Shown here: positions 1-7,211 of the stretch, in pieces
Numbering within the stretch: position 1 is the first letter of the stretch
How the letters are laid out: every line of letters starts with the position of its first letter
Source of the DNA: Clostridia bacterium
Lineage (GTDB): Bacteria; Bacillota; Clostridia; Lachnospirales; WQUN01
NCBI GenBank assembly: GCA_025997155.1
Contig: BNUF01000102.1
Coordinates: forward strand, 1 to 8,022
Direction: 5' to 3'
DNA length: 8,022 bases
Notes under the pieces: generated by a model
What the model saw: only the letters and a program-made list of their open reading frames with translations
What the model was told of the DNA's origin: nothing
Database searches by the model: none
Made by a program: the position numbers and the translations under genes

Positions 1-407
1 TTACATATACTGTATCGTTCAACTTCACTTTTTTCAAAACGCATTTGCAAAAGATTATCTAAATCAAAATCACCCCACTTAACATTTGCGTTTCGCAGAT
101 ATGGAAACAAATCACCTGTATTTTTCTGCCCATCAAGCATTTTGCCAAGTACCATATTTGAAATTTCGCCAAGATTCGCCCAAACCCAATTGTCCGGCAC
201 TTCAAAGGGATAATGTGATTTATCGGAAGATGTAGTAGACGATTTTACCTTATCCGCTTTGATTTTGCCCTCTTTGATAAGTTTCTGTTTTTCTTTTTTG
301 ATACGCTCCAAAAAAACGCTTGCAGGTTCGTCATTTGGGTCTTGTGGCACAAGTTTTCCGTGTATGGCAAGGTCAAGGATTTTTTGGCGCAGTTGCTTTG
401 TGTTCAT
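1..407 (-). CDS. hsdS: Type I restriction enzyme specificity subunit HsdS, N-terminal part (runs off the window)
   Basis: Type I specificity subunit, which recognises DNA for the HsdM/HsdR complex. The frame stays open from ATG at 407-405 to base 1, giving 135 codons; the 3' part lies outside the window. It begins MNTKQLRQKILDLAIHGKLV, the usual HsdS N-terminus, continues with a charged linker (about residues 25-60), then the entry to the first target-recognition domain: DNWVWANLGEIS, GKMLDG and PYLRNANVKWGDFDLDNLLQ. The start is supported by GGAGAT at 416-421, eight bases upstream, and by an ATGA overlap with the hsdM stop, which implies translational coupling. Whether the second recognition domain and full length are present cannot be seen. 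The family call is secure; the target sequence is unknown. Confidence 0.93.
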   Translation of the reverse strand, partial: MNTKQLRQKILDLAIHGKLVPQDPNDEPASVFLERIKKEKQKLIKEGKIKADKVKSSTTSSDKSHYPFEVPDNWVWANLGEISNMVLGKMLDGQKNTGDLFPYLRNANVKWGDFDLDNLLQMRFEKSEVERYSIC

Positions 408-421
408 TCGTCCACATCTCC
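404..421 (-). promoter_or_regulatory. ATGA stop/start overlap with embedded hsdS ribosome binding site
   Basis: The hsdM stop TGA (406-404) overlaps the hsdS start ATG (407-405) in the four bases ATGA. The hsdS Shine-Dalgarno GGAGAT (421-416) sits inside the last codons of hsdM. This arrangement usually means ribosomes ending hsdM restart on hsdS, keeping the M and S subunits in proportion. Confidence 0.8.
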
Positions 422-1882
422 TATTAAAGTTTCGAGCTTGCCGACAGCCACCGCAATTGCCGCAGATTTATCCTTGATTGTTTCGAGCAGTTTTGCAAGG
501 GTAAAATCTTCCTCGTCTGCTCCGCCTTTCAGCCAAGTGATGTCAAGGCTCGTTTTGTCACGGGAAATTACCTCATCATAGGTAAATTTACGAAAACGAC
601 CGTCTGGAGTTTCAGAACTGTAGGTTTCTGTGCGTTTTGCGCGGTTTTCAGGACAATAGCATTTTACAAAATCGTCAAGGTTACTTTCGTGAAGCGGACT
701 TTTTTTCAGCGTGTGCTTGATGTTCGTGCGATAATCGTAAATCCACACTTCTTTCGTTTGTATGTGCTTGCTTGCCGCTTTTCGTTCAAAAAAGATTACA
801 TTTGCCTTTACGCCTTGTGCGTAAAATATGCCTGTCGGAAGTCTTAAAATCGTGTGTAAGTCGGCTGTTTCAAGCAATTTTTTACGGACGGTTTCGCCCG
901 CGCCGCCCTCAAAAAGCACATTGTCGGGAACAACAACCGCCGCAGTACCTCCAACCTTTAACAAGGTGTTTATGTGTTGAACAAAGTTAAGTTGCTTGTT
1001 GGAACTTGTCGCCCAAAAGTCTTGTCGGTTATAAACGCGGTCTTCGGATTCTTGTTCGCCCTCTTCGTTGGTGAAGGTAAGACTTGATTTTTTACCGAAA
1101 GGCGGATTAGTTAAAATATAGTCAAACCTATCGCCAGGGTCGGCAAGGAGGGAGTCGGCTCGGATTACTGGCGGTACTCCGTCAAAATCACTTATGTTAT
1201 GCAAAAAAAGATTCATAAGGCACAGGCGATAAGTTGACGGCACGATTTCCCAACCACGAAACATCTGAAACTTCATAAACTTCTTTTGCGTTGTGTTCAT
1301 TAGTTTATTGTTCTTTTCAATGTAATCCTTTGTCGCCAACAAAAATCCACCAGAGCCGCAACACGGGTCTGCTACGGTCTTACCAACTTCCGGGCGAACA
1401 CACTTCACCATAGCGTTTATCAAAGCGCGTGGCGTGAAGTATTGTCCCGCTCCGCTTTTTGTGTCGGCGGCGATTTTTTCAAGCAAGTCCTCATAAATGT
1501 CGCCTTTCACGTCAGACGACATAGATGACCAGTCCTCATCATTTACCATTTCAATAATCCTGGAAAGCATTGACGGTGTGGAGATTTTATTTTGCGCTCC
1601 CGTGTAAATTTGAGATAATGTGCCGCTTTTTTCCGCAAGCGTTTTTAAGACATACTCATAGTGGTCAAAAAGTTCTTTGCCGCTCTTGGTACGGAGTGTG
1701 TCCCAACCACAGTCTGCAGGAATGCCTATATTGCGGTTAAGCGGCGGTTGCGAATATTCGTCCGCCATTTTGATAAACAAAAGATATGTGAGCTGTTCGA
1801 GATAGTCGCTTTTGCCGATACCGTCATCGCGGAGAGCGGTAGCCATTGACCATATCTTTGAACCTACATTAGAAGCCGACAT
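404..1882 (-). CDS. hsdM: Type I restriction-modification DNA methyltransferase subunit HsdM
   Basis: N6-adenine DNA methyltransferase subunit that transfers methyl groups from S-adenosylmethionine to adenines in the target read by HsdS, and is also needed in the restriction complex. It has 492 residues, normal for the family. An N-terminal helical HsdM_N domain (about 1-130, starting NVGSKIWSMATALRDD) is followed by GAGQYFTPR (144-152). The SAM-binding motif I DPCCGSGGF is at 172-180 and the catalytic motif IV NPPFG at 259-263, in the order expected for gamma-class N6-adenine enzymes. A C-terminal helical region follows (about 430-492). The ATG at 1882 has AAGGAAGG at 1901-1894, with a somewhat long spacing of 11 bases. 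It lies 60 bases after mrr and overlaps hsdS by four. All key motifs are intact, so it is probably active. Confidence 0.97.
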   Translation of the reverse strand: MSASNVGSKIWSMATALRDDGIGKSDYLEQLTYLLFIKMADEYSQPPLNRNIGIPADCGWDTLRTKSGKELFDHYEYVLKTLAEKSGTLSQIYTGAQNKISTPSMLSRIIEMVNDEDWSSMSSDVKGDIYEDLLEKIAADTKSGAGQYFTPRALINAMVKCVRPEVGKTVADPCCGSGGFLLATKDYIEKNNKLMNTTQKKFMKFQMFRGWEIVPSTYRLCLMNLFLHNISDFDGVPPVIRADSLLADPGDRFDYILTNPPFGKKSSLTFTNEEGEQESEDRVYNRQDFWATSSNKQLNFVQHINTLLKVGGTAAVVVPDNVLFEGGAGETVRKKLLETADLHTILRLPTGIFYAQGVKANVIFFERKAASKHIQTKEVWIYDYRTNIKHTLKKSPLHESNLDDFVKCYCPENRAKRTETYSSETPDGRFRKFTYDEVISRDKTSLDITWLKGGADEEDFTLAKLLETIKDKSAAIAVAVGKLETLIGDVDE

Positions 1883-1906
1883 TTAATTCATTTCCTTCCT
1901 TGTGTC

Positions 1907-1924
1907 AGCGGCAATCACGCCGCT
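1907..1924 (-). promoter_or_regulatory. Small hairpin just upstream of the hsdM ribosome binding site
   Basis: A perfect 6-base stem (AGCGGC at 1907-1912 with GCCGCT at 1919-1924) around a 6-base loop lies in the 60-base gap between mrr and hsdM. On the transcribed strand no T-run follows, so it is not a typical intrinsic terminator. It ends five bases before the hsdM Shine-Dalgarno. It may affect message stability or translation. Its sequence partly coincides with the hsdR-tail-like remnant, so the stem may be incidental. Confidence 0.3.
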
Positions 1925-1947
1925 TTCAAGTGTTGCGCGATTTCATT
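1910..1947 (-). pseudogene. Possible remnant of an hsdR 3' end downstream of mrr
   Basis: Overlapping the mrr stop in another frame, the minus strand reads NEIAQHLKAA followed by TGA (1947-1915). The real HsdR upstream ends EMNYALKAA followed by TAA. At DNA level, plus-strand 1910-1932 aligns with 2875-2899 at the end of hsdR: GGCAAT, then ACGCCGC, TTT and AGTG are shared with small gaps, covering both the last codons and the first bases after the stop. I infer a left-over or duplicated hsdR terminus. The stretch is short, so chance similarity is possible. Confidence 0.33.
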
Positions 1948-2839
1948 CTTCTGTAAAATAGTCCGAGTCCATTTTCTTAATCTCAAGCGTCTGTACGGTT
2001 GATACCCCAAGATTGTACTCAATCATAAGTTCCGCAAGTTTTATGCCGTCGACAAGAACAATATGATTTTCTTTGGCGTAAGCTTTAGCACCGTCAGAAA
2101 ATTTTGCTGTCGTTATAAAAAGACCTTTGCCGCCTTTATTGATAATCGCTCCTACAAAACTTTGAATTTCAGGACGCGAAACAGTACGGTCGAGGGCGTA
2201 TCTTTTTGCCTGTATAAATATATTGCTGAAACCTAATTTATCCTCGCGTATAATACCGTCTATCCCCTCATCATGTGAAGTCGGCGTAACTGTTCCGGCA
2301 TCTTCAAGGACACCGCCGTATCCCATTTTTACGAGCAAGTCAACGACAAGTCGTTCAAAAAAATCAGGCTCGTGGTTCATTATCTCGGTAAGCAACTCAT
2401 CGCCTAAGGTGGAGTTCATTTGCGAGAACGCTGTTTCTATTGATTCTTGCGGTGTTAATTCGGATTGTATTGGTTCGTTTTTAGGTGTTTCAGTCACTGT
2501 GTTTCGCCCTTGAAATGTACGAAATGATTCAAATTTCAGCATATACTCTGTGTTTATTGGATTGTTCGCAGAAAGCGCGTTTATACCAGCATCTGTTATC
2601 TGAGTGATACCGCGCTTGGGATAGCTTACAAGTCCCGCCGCTTTAAGATAAGTGCGGGACCATCCAACACGGCTGTCAAATAACGGTACTCCGCTTTTAA
2701 GAAGTTCTGTACGTTCCGCGTTAGTCGTGTTTTTAGCTTTCGCTACATATTCGCGAATGTCGCCAATTTTGTGTTCTTTACCGTCAGCCAAAGATTCCAA
2801 TACTTCACGGTATATTGCATCGTGTTTCGGTATTGACAT
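1943..2839 (-). CDS. mrr: Mrr-type restriction endonuclease
   Basis: Modification-dependent (type IV) endonuclease of the Mrr family, 298 residues, close to the usual 300. The N-terminal Mrr_N winged-helix domain (about 1-90) binds DNA; it includes SRVGWSRTYLKAAGLV and the ITQITDAG wing. A variable linker (about 91-150) leads to the PD-(D/E)xK-like Mrr catalytic domain (about 155-275). Visible active-site residues are E162 (FFERLV), D194 (EGIDGII) and Q210-A-K212 (IFIQAKRY), matching the D-QxK form of the family. The start at 2839 has AAGGGA at 2854-2849, nine bases upstream. It sits between hsdR (41-base gap) and hsdM (60-base gap), an unusual position inside a type I operon. Family members cut DNA with foreign methylation, so it must tolerate the host HsdM mark; that compatibility is inferred. 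The trigger modification cannot be read from sequence. Confidence 0.93.
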   Translation of the reverse strand: MSIPKHDAIYREVLESLADGKEHKIGDIREYVAKAKNTTNAERTELLKSGVPLFDSRVGWSRTYLKAAGLVSYPKRGITQITDAGINALSANNPINTEYMLKFESFRTFQGRNTVTETPKNEPIQSELTPQESIETAFSQMNSTLGDELLTEIMNHEPDFFERLVVDLLVKMGYGGVLEDAGTVTPTSHDEGIDGIIREDKLGFSNIFIQAKRYALDRTVSRPEIQSFVGAIINKGGKGLFITTAKFSDGAKAYAKENHIVLVDGIKLAELMIEYNLGVSTVQTLEIKKMDSDYFTEE

Positions 2840-2880
2840 TTCGTATCATCCCTTAATTTTTAATTAAAATTTTTGGCAAT

Positions 2881-5718
2881 TTACGCCGCCTTTAGTGCAT
2901 AGTTCATTTCAGTCAAAACGTGTTCATAGCCGCCGTCATAATTTTTGAATAACAAATAAAATTTTCGAAGACCGCCCATACTATCAAACGGTGACAGGTC
3001 GAGATGTTCAGTCGTTATCTCAATTGAGGCGGCGATGTGGTCGCGGATAAGACGAAGCCACTCGGTCTGTTCAGATGTAAATTTGAAGTTTCCAGCTTGC
3101 TTGTCAAACGTCCACGCTTGAAAACGCCGCGCAACATCCGCAGAGAAGCTGTTTAACTCCTCTGTCTGTCCAAGTTGAAAGCGTACAAGCGAGATAATAT
3201 CGGCGAGTTTGTTTGTCACACTTTTTTCCTTAATTTTGTCAGGCTGGCTTACTGAATACGCAAACCACAAATTTTCAACCGACAACAAATACGGCGGCTG
3301 GCACAACGCGTCATATAATTCAATTATCATTTCAAGCGTAAGTGGGCGATTGCGGTAACTTTCATTATAAATAACCGACAACGCGTCAATCGTATCCTTG
3401 TTTTCTTCAATAAATGTCGCAAAGGTGCTTATAGTCTTGTCTGCTTTCTCTTCCTTGTCGGAGTCCCAACCGCTGAAGGTCAGTTTATCAAGATTTTGAT
3501 TATCAATAATCTGGTCGTGACTTTTTCGGACATTTTCAATATAATCCCGCAATTTAGGGTTGTTGAACGGCGTTGACGCGGCAACAGCGAGTTTTTCGCT
3601 GATTTCGGCGGTGTATTCATCTATCTTGTATTCAGAAATATCCGCGCCATATTTCGCTGTAACAACATCGTCCACAACATCGGTATCAAAAGCGTTGAGT
3701 AATGTTTCGGCTATGCTGATTGCTGAAATATCAGAAACGGGAGCGGGGATTGGAATGTTGCCGTCAATCGTCGCGGCGATAGCAATATTTTCTTTGTGAC
3801 ATAGTTCGTCAAATTTTTTCTTTTCCGCACCCGTCATAATTTTATCGAGTTTGGCAAGTCGGCTCGCAAGGGAAGTAAGCGTGTCCTCATCGTGTGCGCC
3901 AAGAGCAACATTCATCATTAAATCTTTCAAAGATACGGTCGGCTTGCGTTCCAATTGCCGTGACGTTGTTTTCTGTGATTTTGTAACTCCCACAGCATCA
4001 ATCACAACATAGCCGAGTTTTCGCTCTGTCGCGGACGGCGAAACTTTTTTCAGGTCATCTTCGCCGAGAGTGCGTGTTGCGCGTCCGAGCATTTGCTCAA
4101 AATAGTTCTTGCTTCGCACATCGCGCATAAAAACAAGACATTCTATCGGTTTCACGTCCGTTCCTGTTGCAATCATATCAACGGTTACAGCTATTCGCGG
4201 ATTAAATCTATTACGGAAATCGTTAAGCGTACCTTTGGCATCGTCCGTACCATATGTTATCTTTTTGCAAAATTCGTTTCCCTCGCCGAATTCCTCGCGA
4301 ATAACTGTTATAATGTCGTCGGCGTGGCTGTCTGTTTTGGCAAACACAAGGGTTTTCGGTAACTCGTCACGGTTTGGAAAAATTGTGTGCCATTCTTTGG
4401 CGAAAGTCTGTATAATCGTTCTTATCTGCGTTGGGTTTACAATGTCACGGTCAAGTTGTGACGGCATATAGTTTACATCTTCGTCTTGTTGTTCCCACCG
4501 TTTTTTGCGTGAAAGCCGCTCGCGTTTTTCAACAACACCCTTAAGAACTGTACCGCCTTTGCCGCTGATTTCGGTTTCAATAAGATATGTGCCGTCACGC
4601 CCTACATTAACATTATCAAGAACAGCCTGTTCGTGTGTGTATTCGCTGACGACATTTTTGTTAAAAAATCCGAAAGTCCGACTGTCTGGCGTAGCTGTCA
4701 AACCGATGAGAAACGCGTCAAAATAATCAAGCACTTGTTGCCAAATATTGTAAATGGAGCGGTGGCATTCATCTATAATAATGAAGTCAAAATATTCTGT
4801 AGGATACTTGTCGTTATAGACGATATCGCGTGGTTTCCCGCTTTCTTTACGCTCATTTGGGTTTTCTTGTTCTGTCGATTCGTCCATTTGCTCTCCGCGC
4901 AATATCGAATACATACGTTGAATAGTGCTTATGCAAACTTTCGTATCATTAGGTATGTAAGCTGAATTAAGCCGTCGCACATTATAAAGTTCTGGAAATT
5001 TACGCCCGTCATCATAGGGCGGATAGTTCAAAAACTCTTGCTCTGCTTGCTCGCCGAGGTTTTTGGTGTCGACAAGGAAAAGAATACGTTTTGCTTTGGC
5101 AAATTTCAATAACCGATAAACAGAAGTAATCGCTGTGAAAGTTTTCCCCGCTCCCGTTGCCATTTGAATGAGCGCACGGGGTTTATTGTCGGCGAATGAG
5201 ACTTCAAGGTTCTGTATAGCCTTAACTTGGCACTTGCGAAATTTGTCTGTGCTAAATGACGGGAATGTTCGGAGTCTGTTGCGAAGAGTGGATTCGTCCT
5301 TTAGCCATTCGTTGAGGGTTTCAGGGCGGTGAAAAGAAAAAACCTCACGCGAACGGGATTTTTCGTCAGCGTAGTCACAGAAGTTTGTCTTTACACCTGT
5401 AGATTCATAAGTAAATCGAATATTTGGAGTTCCGATATAATATTTCAGTCCGCTTTCAGCATAGCGTTTGGATTGTTCGGCAACTATCGTAAGCACTGCG
5501 CCTTTATTTTCCTCTTTCGCTTCAACGACACCAACAGGTTTACCATCAATAAACAGTAGATAATCCACCTCGCCGCTGTTAGTGGGATATTCGCGAACGG
5601 CAACACCAAGACTGGCGGCAAGGTTCAGTCCATTGCCTCCTCTCAAGTCTTGGATATCATATCCTGCCCCTGAAAGCATTTTATCTATATTCTCTCTTGC
5701 TTTTTGTTCGGGTGTCAT
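2881..5718 (-). CDS. hsdR: Type I restriction enzyme endonuclease/translocase subunit HsdR (EcoEI-like)
   Basis: Motor and nuclease subunit that translocates DNA using ATP and cuts unmodified DNA when assembled with HsdM and HsdS. It has 945 residues. The N-terminal nuclease domain shows D52 (EVDYLLF) and E66-A-K68 (GVVEAKEE), followed by Q82 and Y86 of the QxxxY motif typical of type I HsdR. The superfamily 2 helicase follows: ATGAGKT at 187-193, DECH at 316-319, TATP at 341-344, VDMIATGTDVK at 513-523 and MLGRATR at 543-549. An EcoEI_R_C-like C-terminal region fills about 590-945. The ATG at 5718 has a very strong site, GAGGAGG at 5733-5727, eight bases upstream. All catalytic motifs look intact. 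It is separated from the kwaB-like gene by 61 bases containing a palindrome, so it may have its own promoter as well as read-through. Confidence 0.97.
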   Translation of the reverse strand: MTPEQKARENIDKMLSGAGYDIQDLRGGNGLNLAASLGVAVREYPTNSGEVDYLLFIDGKPVGVVEAKEENKGAVLTIVAEQSKRYAESGLKYYIGTPNIRFTYESTGVKTNFCDYADEKSRSREVFSFHRPETLNEWLKDESTLRNRLRTFPSFSTDKFRKCQVKAIQNLEVSFADNKPRALIQMATGAGKTFTAITSVYRLLKFAKAKRILFLVDTKNLGEQAEQEFLNYPPYDDGRKFPELYNVRRLNSAYIPNDTKVCISTIQRMYSILRGEQMDESTEQENPNERKESGKPRDIVYNDKYPTEYFDFIIIDECHRSIYNIWQQVLDYFDAFLIGLTATPDSRTFGFFNKNVVSEYTHEQAVLDNVNVGRDGTYLIETEISGKGGTVLKGVVEKRERLSRKKRWEQQDEDVNYMPSQLDRDIVNPTQIRTIIQTFAKEWHTIFPNRDELPKTLVFAKTDSHADDIITVIREEFGEGNEFCKKITYGTDDAKGTLNDFRNRFNPRIAVTVDMIATGTDVKPIECLVFMRDVRSKNYFEQMLGRATRTLGEDDLKKVSPSATERKLGYVVIDAVGVTKSQKTTSRQLERKPTVSLKDLMMNVALGAHDEDTLTSLASRLAKLDKIMTGAEKKKFDELCHKENIAIAATIDGNIPIPAPVSDISAISIAETLLNAFDTDVVDDVVTAKYGADISEYKIDEYTAEISEKLAVAASTPFNNPKLRDYIENVRKSHDQIIDNQNLDKLTFSGWDSDKEEKADKTISTFATFIEENKDTIDALSVIYNESYRNRPLTLEMIIELYDALCQPPYLLSVENLWFAYSVSQPDKIKEKSVTNKLADIISLVRFQLGQTEELNSFSADVARRFQAWTFDKQAGNFKFTSEQTEWLRLIRDHIAASIEITTEHLDLSPFDSMGGLRKFYLLFKNYDGGYEHVLTEMNYALKAA

Positions 5719-5726
5719 CGTTTTCG

Positions 5727-5733
5727 CCTCCTC
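5727..5733 (-). promoter_or_regulatory. Strong ribosome binding site of hsdR
   Basis: GAGGAGG on the minus strand, eight bases before the ATG at 5718. It fixes the hsdR start and is the strongest Shine-Dalgarno in the window. Confidence 0.8.
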
Positions 5734-5738
5734 GTATG

Positions 5739-5769
5739 TTCCGATAGTCTAAACTTATCGGAAGTTATA
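5739..5769 (-). promoter_or_regulatory. Inverted repeat with adjoining -10-like box upstream of hsdR (possible operator)
   Basis: A perfect 8-base inverted repeat, TTCCGATA (5739-5746) and TATCGGAA (5756-5763), with a 9-base spacer, lies in the kwaB-hsdR gap and ends five bases before the hsdR Shine-Dalgarno. Immediately upstream, the minus strand reads TATAAC (5769-5764), five of six matches to a -10 box. No convincing -35 was found. A dimeric repressor bound here would cover the transcription start; the XRE protein encoded at 7212-7448 is one candidate. No T-run follows, so a terminator is unlikely. An RNA hairpin is the alternative. Confidence 0.4.
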
Positions 5770-5779
5770 TCTTAAAAAT

Positions 5780-6619
5780 TTAGAGTTTCTGAACGGAATT
5801 CGCTAACCGCCGTTCATCGCCAATCGGAGTAGTGTAATAGCGCTGTTCAATGCCATAAAGTAAGCTTTGTAAACTTTTTTCGTTGTTTACTACAAACTTG
5901 CCGCTTTCAGAAGCCAACTCAGGGTAATACTCCTTAATGTATCCGAATACTTTGTCTTTTTCCTCATTTGAAAATCTACCGAGTGTTTCGAGTGCCATAG
6001 CAATTAGCTTGCGGTTATTTTTATTTACATTGTCAGAGGCAAATCCATCTTTTAACTCTATGAAATTTCGACCAAGAAAATTATCGACCTCGTCTTTATT
6101 AGCTTCACGATAAAGTTCATCGATTCTGTTAAATATTGATGTAATTGCTGACAGCTTGCGGAAATATAACTTGTCCTCTAATTTAATAAAGATTGCATCC
6201 GCAAAATCATTTACTGTAATAAAATCCGATGCTTCTTTATACTCGCAAATATCGCCAAACCACAGAGTCTTCTTTCGCTTTACTTGTAACGAAGGCGTAA
6301 CGCGCTGAAAGAAAAACTTATCATCTTGAAAAGCACACAGAAATTTAATATTGCCAAAGTCATCTCCATTAATAGATATATAATCGACAGAAGAAAAAAC
6401 TGTCGTCTGCTTTAAGAGAGGCAAACAATAAGGTTTTGTTGAAAATTCACTGATTGAAAACCATTCGTCGTCTTCTAAGATCGTACCGGGATTGTATTCG
6501 TTACTTGTAGTAAGTTTTGAAGATGTGCTAAATATATCTGTGTTATTTACGAGAACCTTGCGATATTCGGCCGACTTCCCCCGCCCTTGCGCAACCGATG
6601 CAATAATTGTAGTTCCCAT
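5780..6619 (-). CDS. kwaB: DUF4868-like protein, probable KwaB of a Kiwa-type defence pair
   Basis: A 279-residue soluble protein with no signal peptide or membrane segment. I recognise it by overall pattern as DUF4868, the domain of KwaB in the Kiwa anti-phage system. Supporting features are a beta-rich N-terminal half with LEDDEWFSISEF (48-59) and KFFFQRV (101-107), a central DAIFIKLEDKLYFRKL segment (141-156) leading to SIFNRIDELYREA (161-173), and a C-terminal motif GIEQRYYTT (256-264) ending ERRLANSV. The start ATG directly follows the stop of the membrane-protein gene (TAAATG). AGAGGGG at 6633-6627, seven bases upstream, lies inside that gene, implying tight coupling. KwaB is reported to act with membrane-bound KwaA against phage; the same role here is inferred. 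The domain call comes from memory of the family, without a profile search. The alternative is an uncharacterised DUF4868 relative. Confidence 0.58.
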   Translation of the reverse strand: MGTTIIASVAQGRGKSAEYRKVLVNNTDIFSTSSKLTTSNEYNPGTILEDDEWFSISEFSTKPYCLPLLKQTTVFSSVDYISINGDDFGNIKFLCAFQDDKFFFQRVTPSLQVKRKKTLWFGDICEYKEASDFITVNDFADAIFIKLEDKLYFRKLSAITSIFNRIDELYREANKDEVDNFLGRNFIELKDGFASDNVNKNNRKLIAMALETLGRFSNEEKDKVFGYIKEYYPELASESGKFVVNNEKSLQSLLYGIEQRYYTTPIGDERRLANSVQKL

Positions 6620-7138
6620 TTATGTTCCCCTCTCTATGAATGTGGTGTTGTTTATACGCCGTAAATTATCGAAGGTAAGATTGTCTGGTGTTCGTATTTC
6701 TTTTCTGCAGATTATAAACACCTTTGTCCCAGAATCAGTTGTAACATGGTAGCAATGGTATCCGAGAAACAAATAAGTTATGTTGAAGTATTGCCATTGT
6801 ACCAAAAACAGGAAAATTGAAATCGTCACAAATGCCACAAGTAATTGGTGCATATTGCCAACACTAAATACAACCAAAAAATAACCAATGTACACAGGCA
6901 AGAATGAACTATCTGCTTGTTCAACATCGCGGCATTTAGCAAGGTTCTCTTTGCCGAGAAATTTTGCCAAGAACCAACTCGCAAATCCCGCAAGTAATGT
7001 TAAACTTATTATCCCAGCACCAATAATCCACCACGAAACTCTCTCGCTCAATGTCCACCGTGCTTTGAACACAAAAATCACAACCATCCAAGCTGTAACA
7101 GAAAGCGTGTTCAAAACACGATATAAGGTATTTAACAT
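6620..7138 (-). CDS. kwaA: Small four-helix membrane protein, probable KwaA
   Basis: A 172-residue protein with about four hydrophobic segments by eye: 12-24 (SVTAWMVVIFVF), 35-57 (WWIIGAGIISLTLLAGF), 79-93 (PVYIGYFLVVFSV) and 98-117 (LLVAFVTISIFLFLV). A polar C-terminal tail of about 55 residues follows, with FLGYHCYHVTTDSG and VFIICRKEIRT. Four membrane helices, a GYxxY-containing tail and a position directly before a DUF4868-like gene match KwaA, the membrane partner of KwaB. The ATG at 7138 has AAGGAGA at 7154-7148, nine bases upstream. It lies 73 bases after the XRE gene and abuts kwaB with no gap. The tail-coding DNA (6659-6785) recurs exactly at the right window edge. Any small membrane protein paired with DUF4868 is an alternative; confidence rests mainly on the pairing. 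Confidence 0.52.
   Translation of the reverse strand: MLNTLYRVLNTLSVTAWMVVIFVFKARWTLSERVSWWIIGAGIISLTLLAGFASWFLAKFLGKENLAKCRDVEQADSSFLPVYIGYFLVVFSVGNMHQLLVAFVTISIFLFLVQWQYFNITYLFLGYHCYHVTTDSGTKVFIICRKEIRTPDNLTFDNLRRINNTTFIERGT
6627..6633 (-). promoter_or_regulatory. Ribosome binding site of the kwaB-like gene inside kwaA
   Basis: AGAGGGG on the minus strand, seven bases before the ATG at 6619. It lies within the last codons of the upstream gene and just outside the duplicated 127-base block, so the second kwaA-tail copy lacks it. Confidence 0.65.
6659..6785. repeat. 127-base exact direct repeat, copy 1 (inside kwaA-like gene)
   Basis: This stretch is identical, base for base, to 7896-8022 (offset 1237). 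It codes for the C-terminal tail of the membrane protein from NITYLFLGYH to TFDNLR. Identity stops at 6658 (G here, C at 7895). The other boundary cannot be determined because copy 2 reaches the window edge. Confidence 0.97.
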
Positions 7139-7211
7139 CTGATATCTTCTCCTTGGATATGTTACCTATGAGTCGGTCTTGACTTATTCTTAAATTTCAG
7201 TATTTAAATAG

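Noticed and set aside
1661..1849. Plus-strand open frames throughout the window
   Set aside because: All lie opposite well-supported minus-strand genes, lack recognisable domains and have no consistent ribosome sites.
2853..2875. AT-rich palindrome between hsdR and mrr as an intrinsic terminator
   Set aside because: The stem is only A-T pairs, about 12 bases with no loop, and it would separate genes that look co-transcribed.
6571..6619. Possible Walker A motif (AQGRGKS) near the KwaB-like N-terminus
   Set aside because: Spacing does not fit [AG]xxxxGK[ST], and no Walker B or ATPase fold follows.
7185..7210. Plus-strand promoter-like TTGACT followed by TATTTA
   Set aside because: Only three of six -10 matches, and it would read antisense into the XRE gene with no plus-strand gene to drive.
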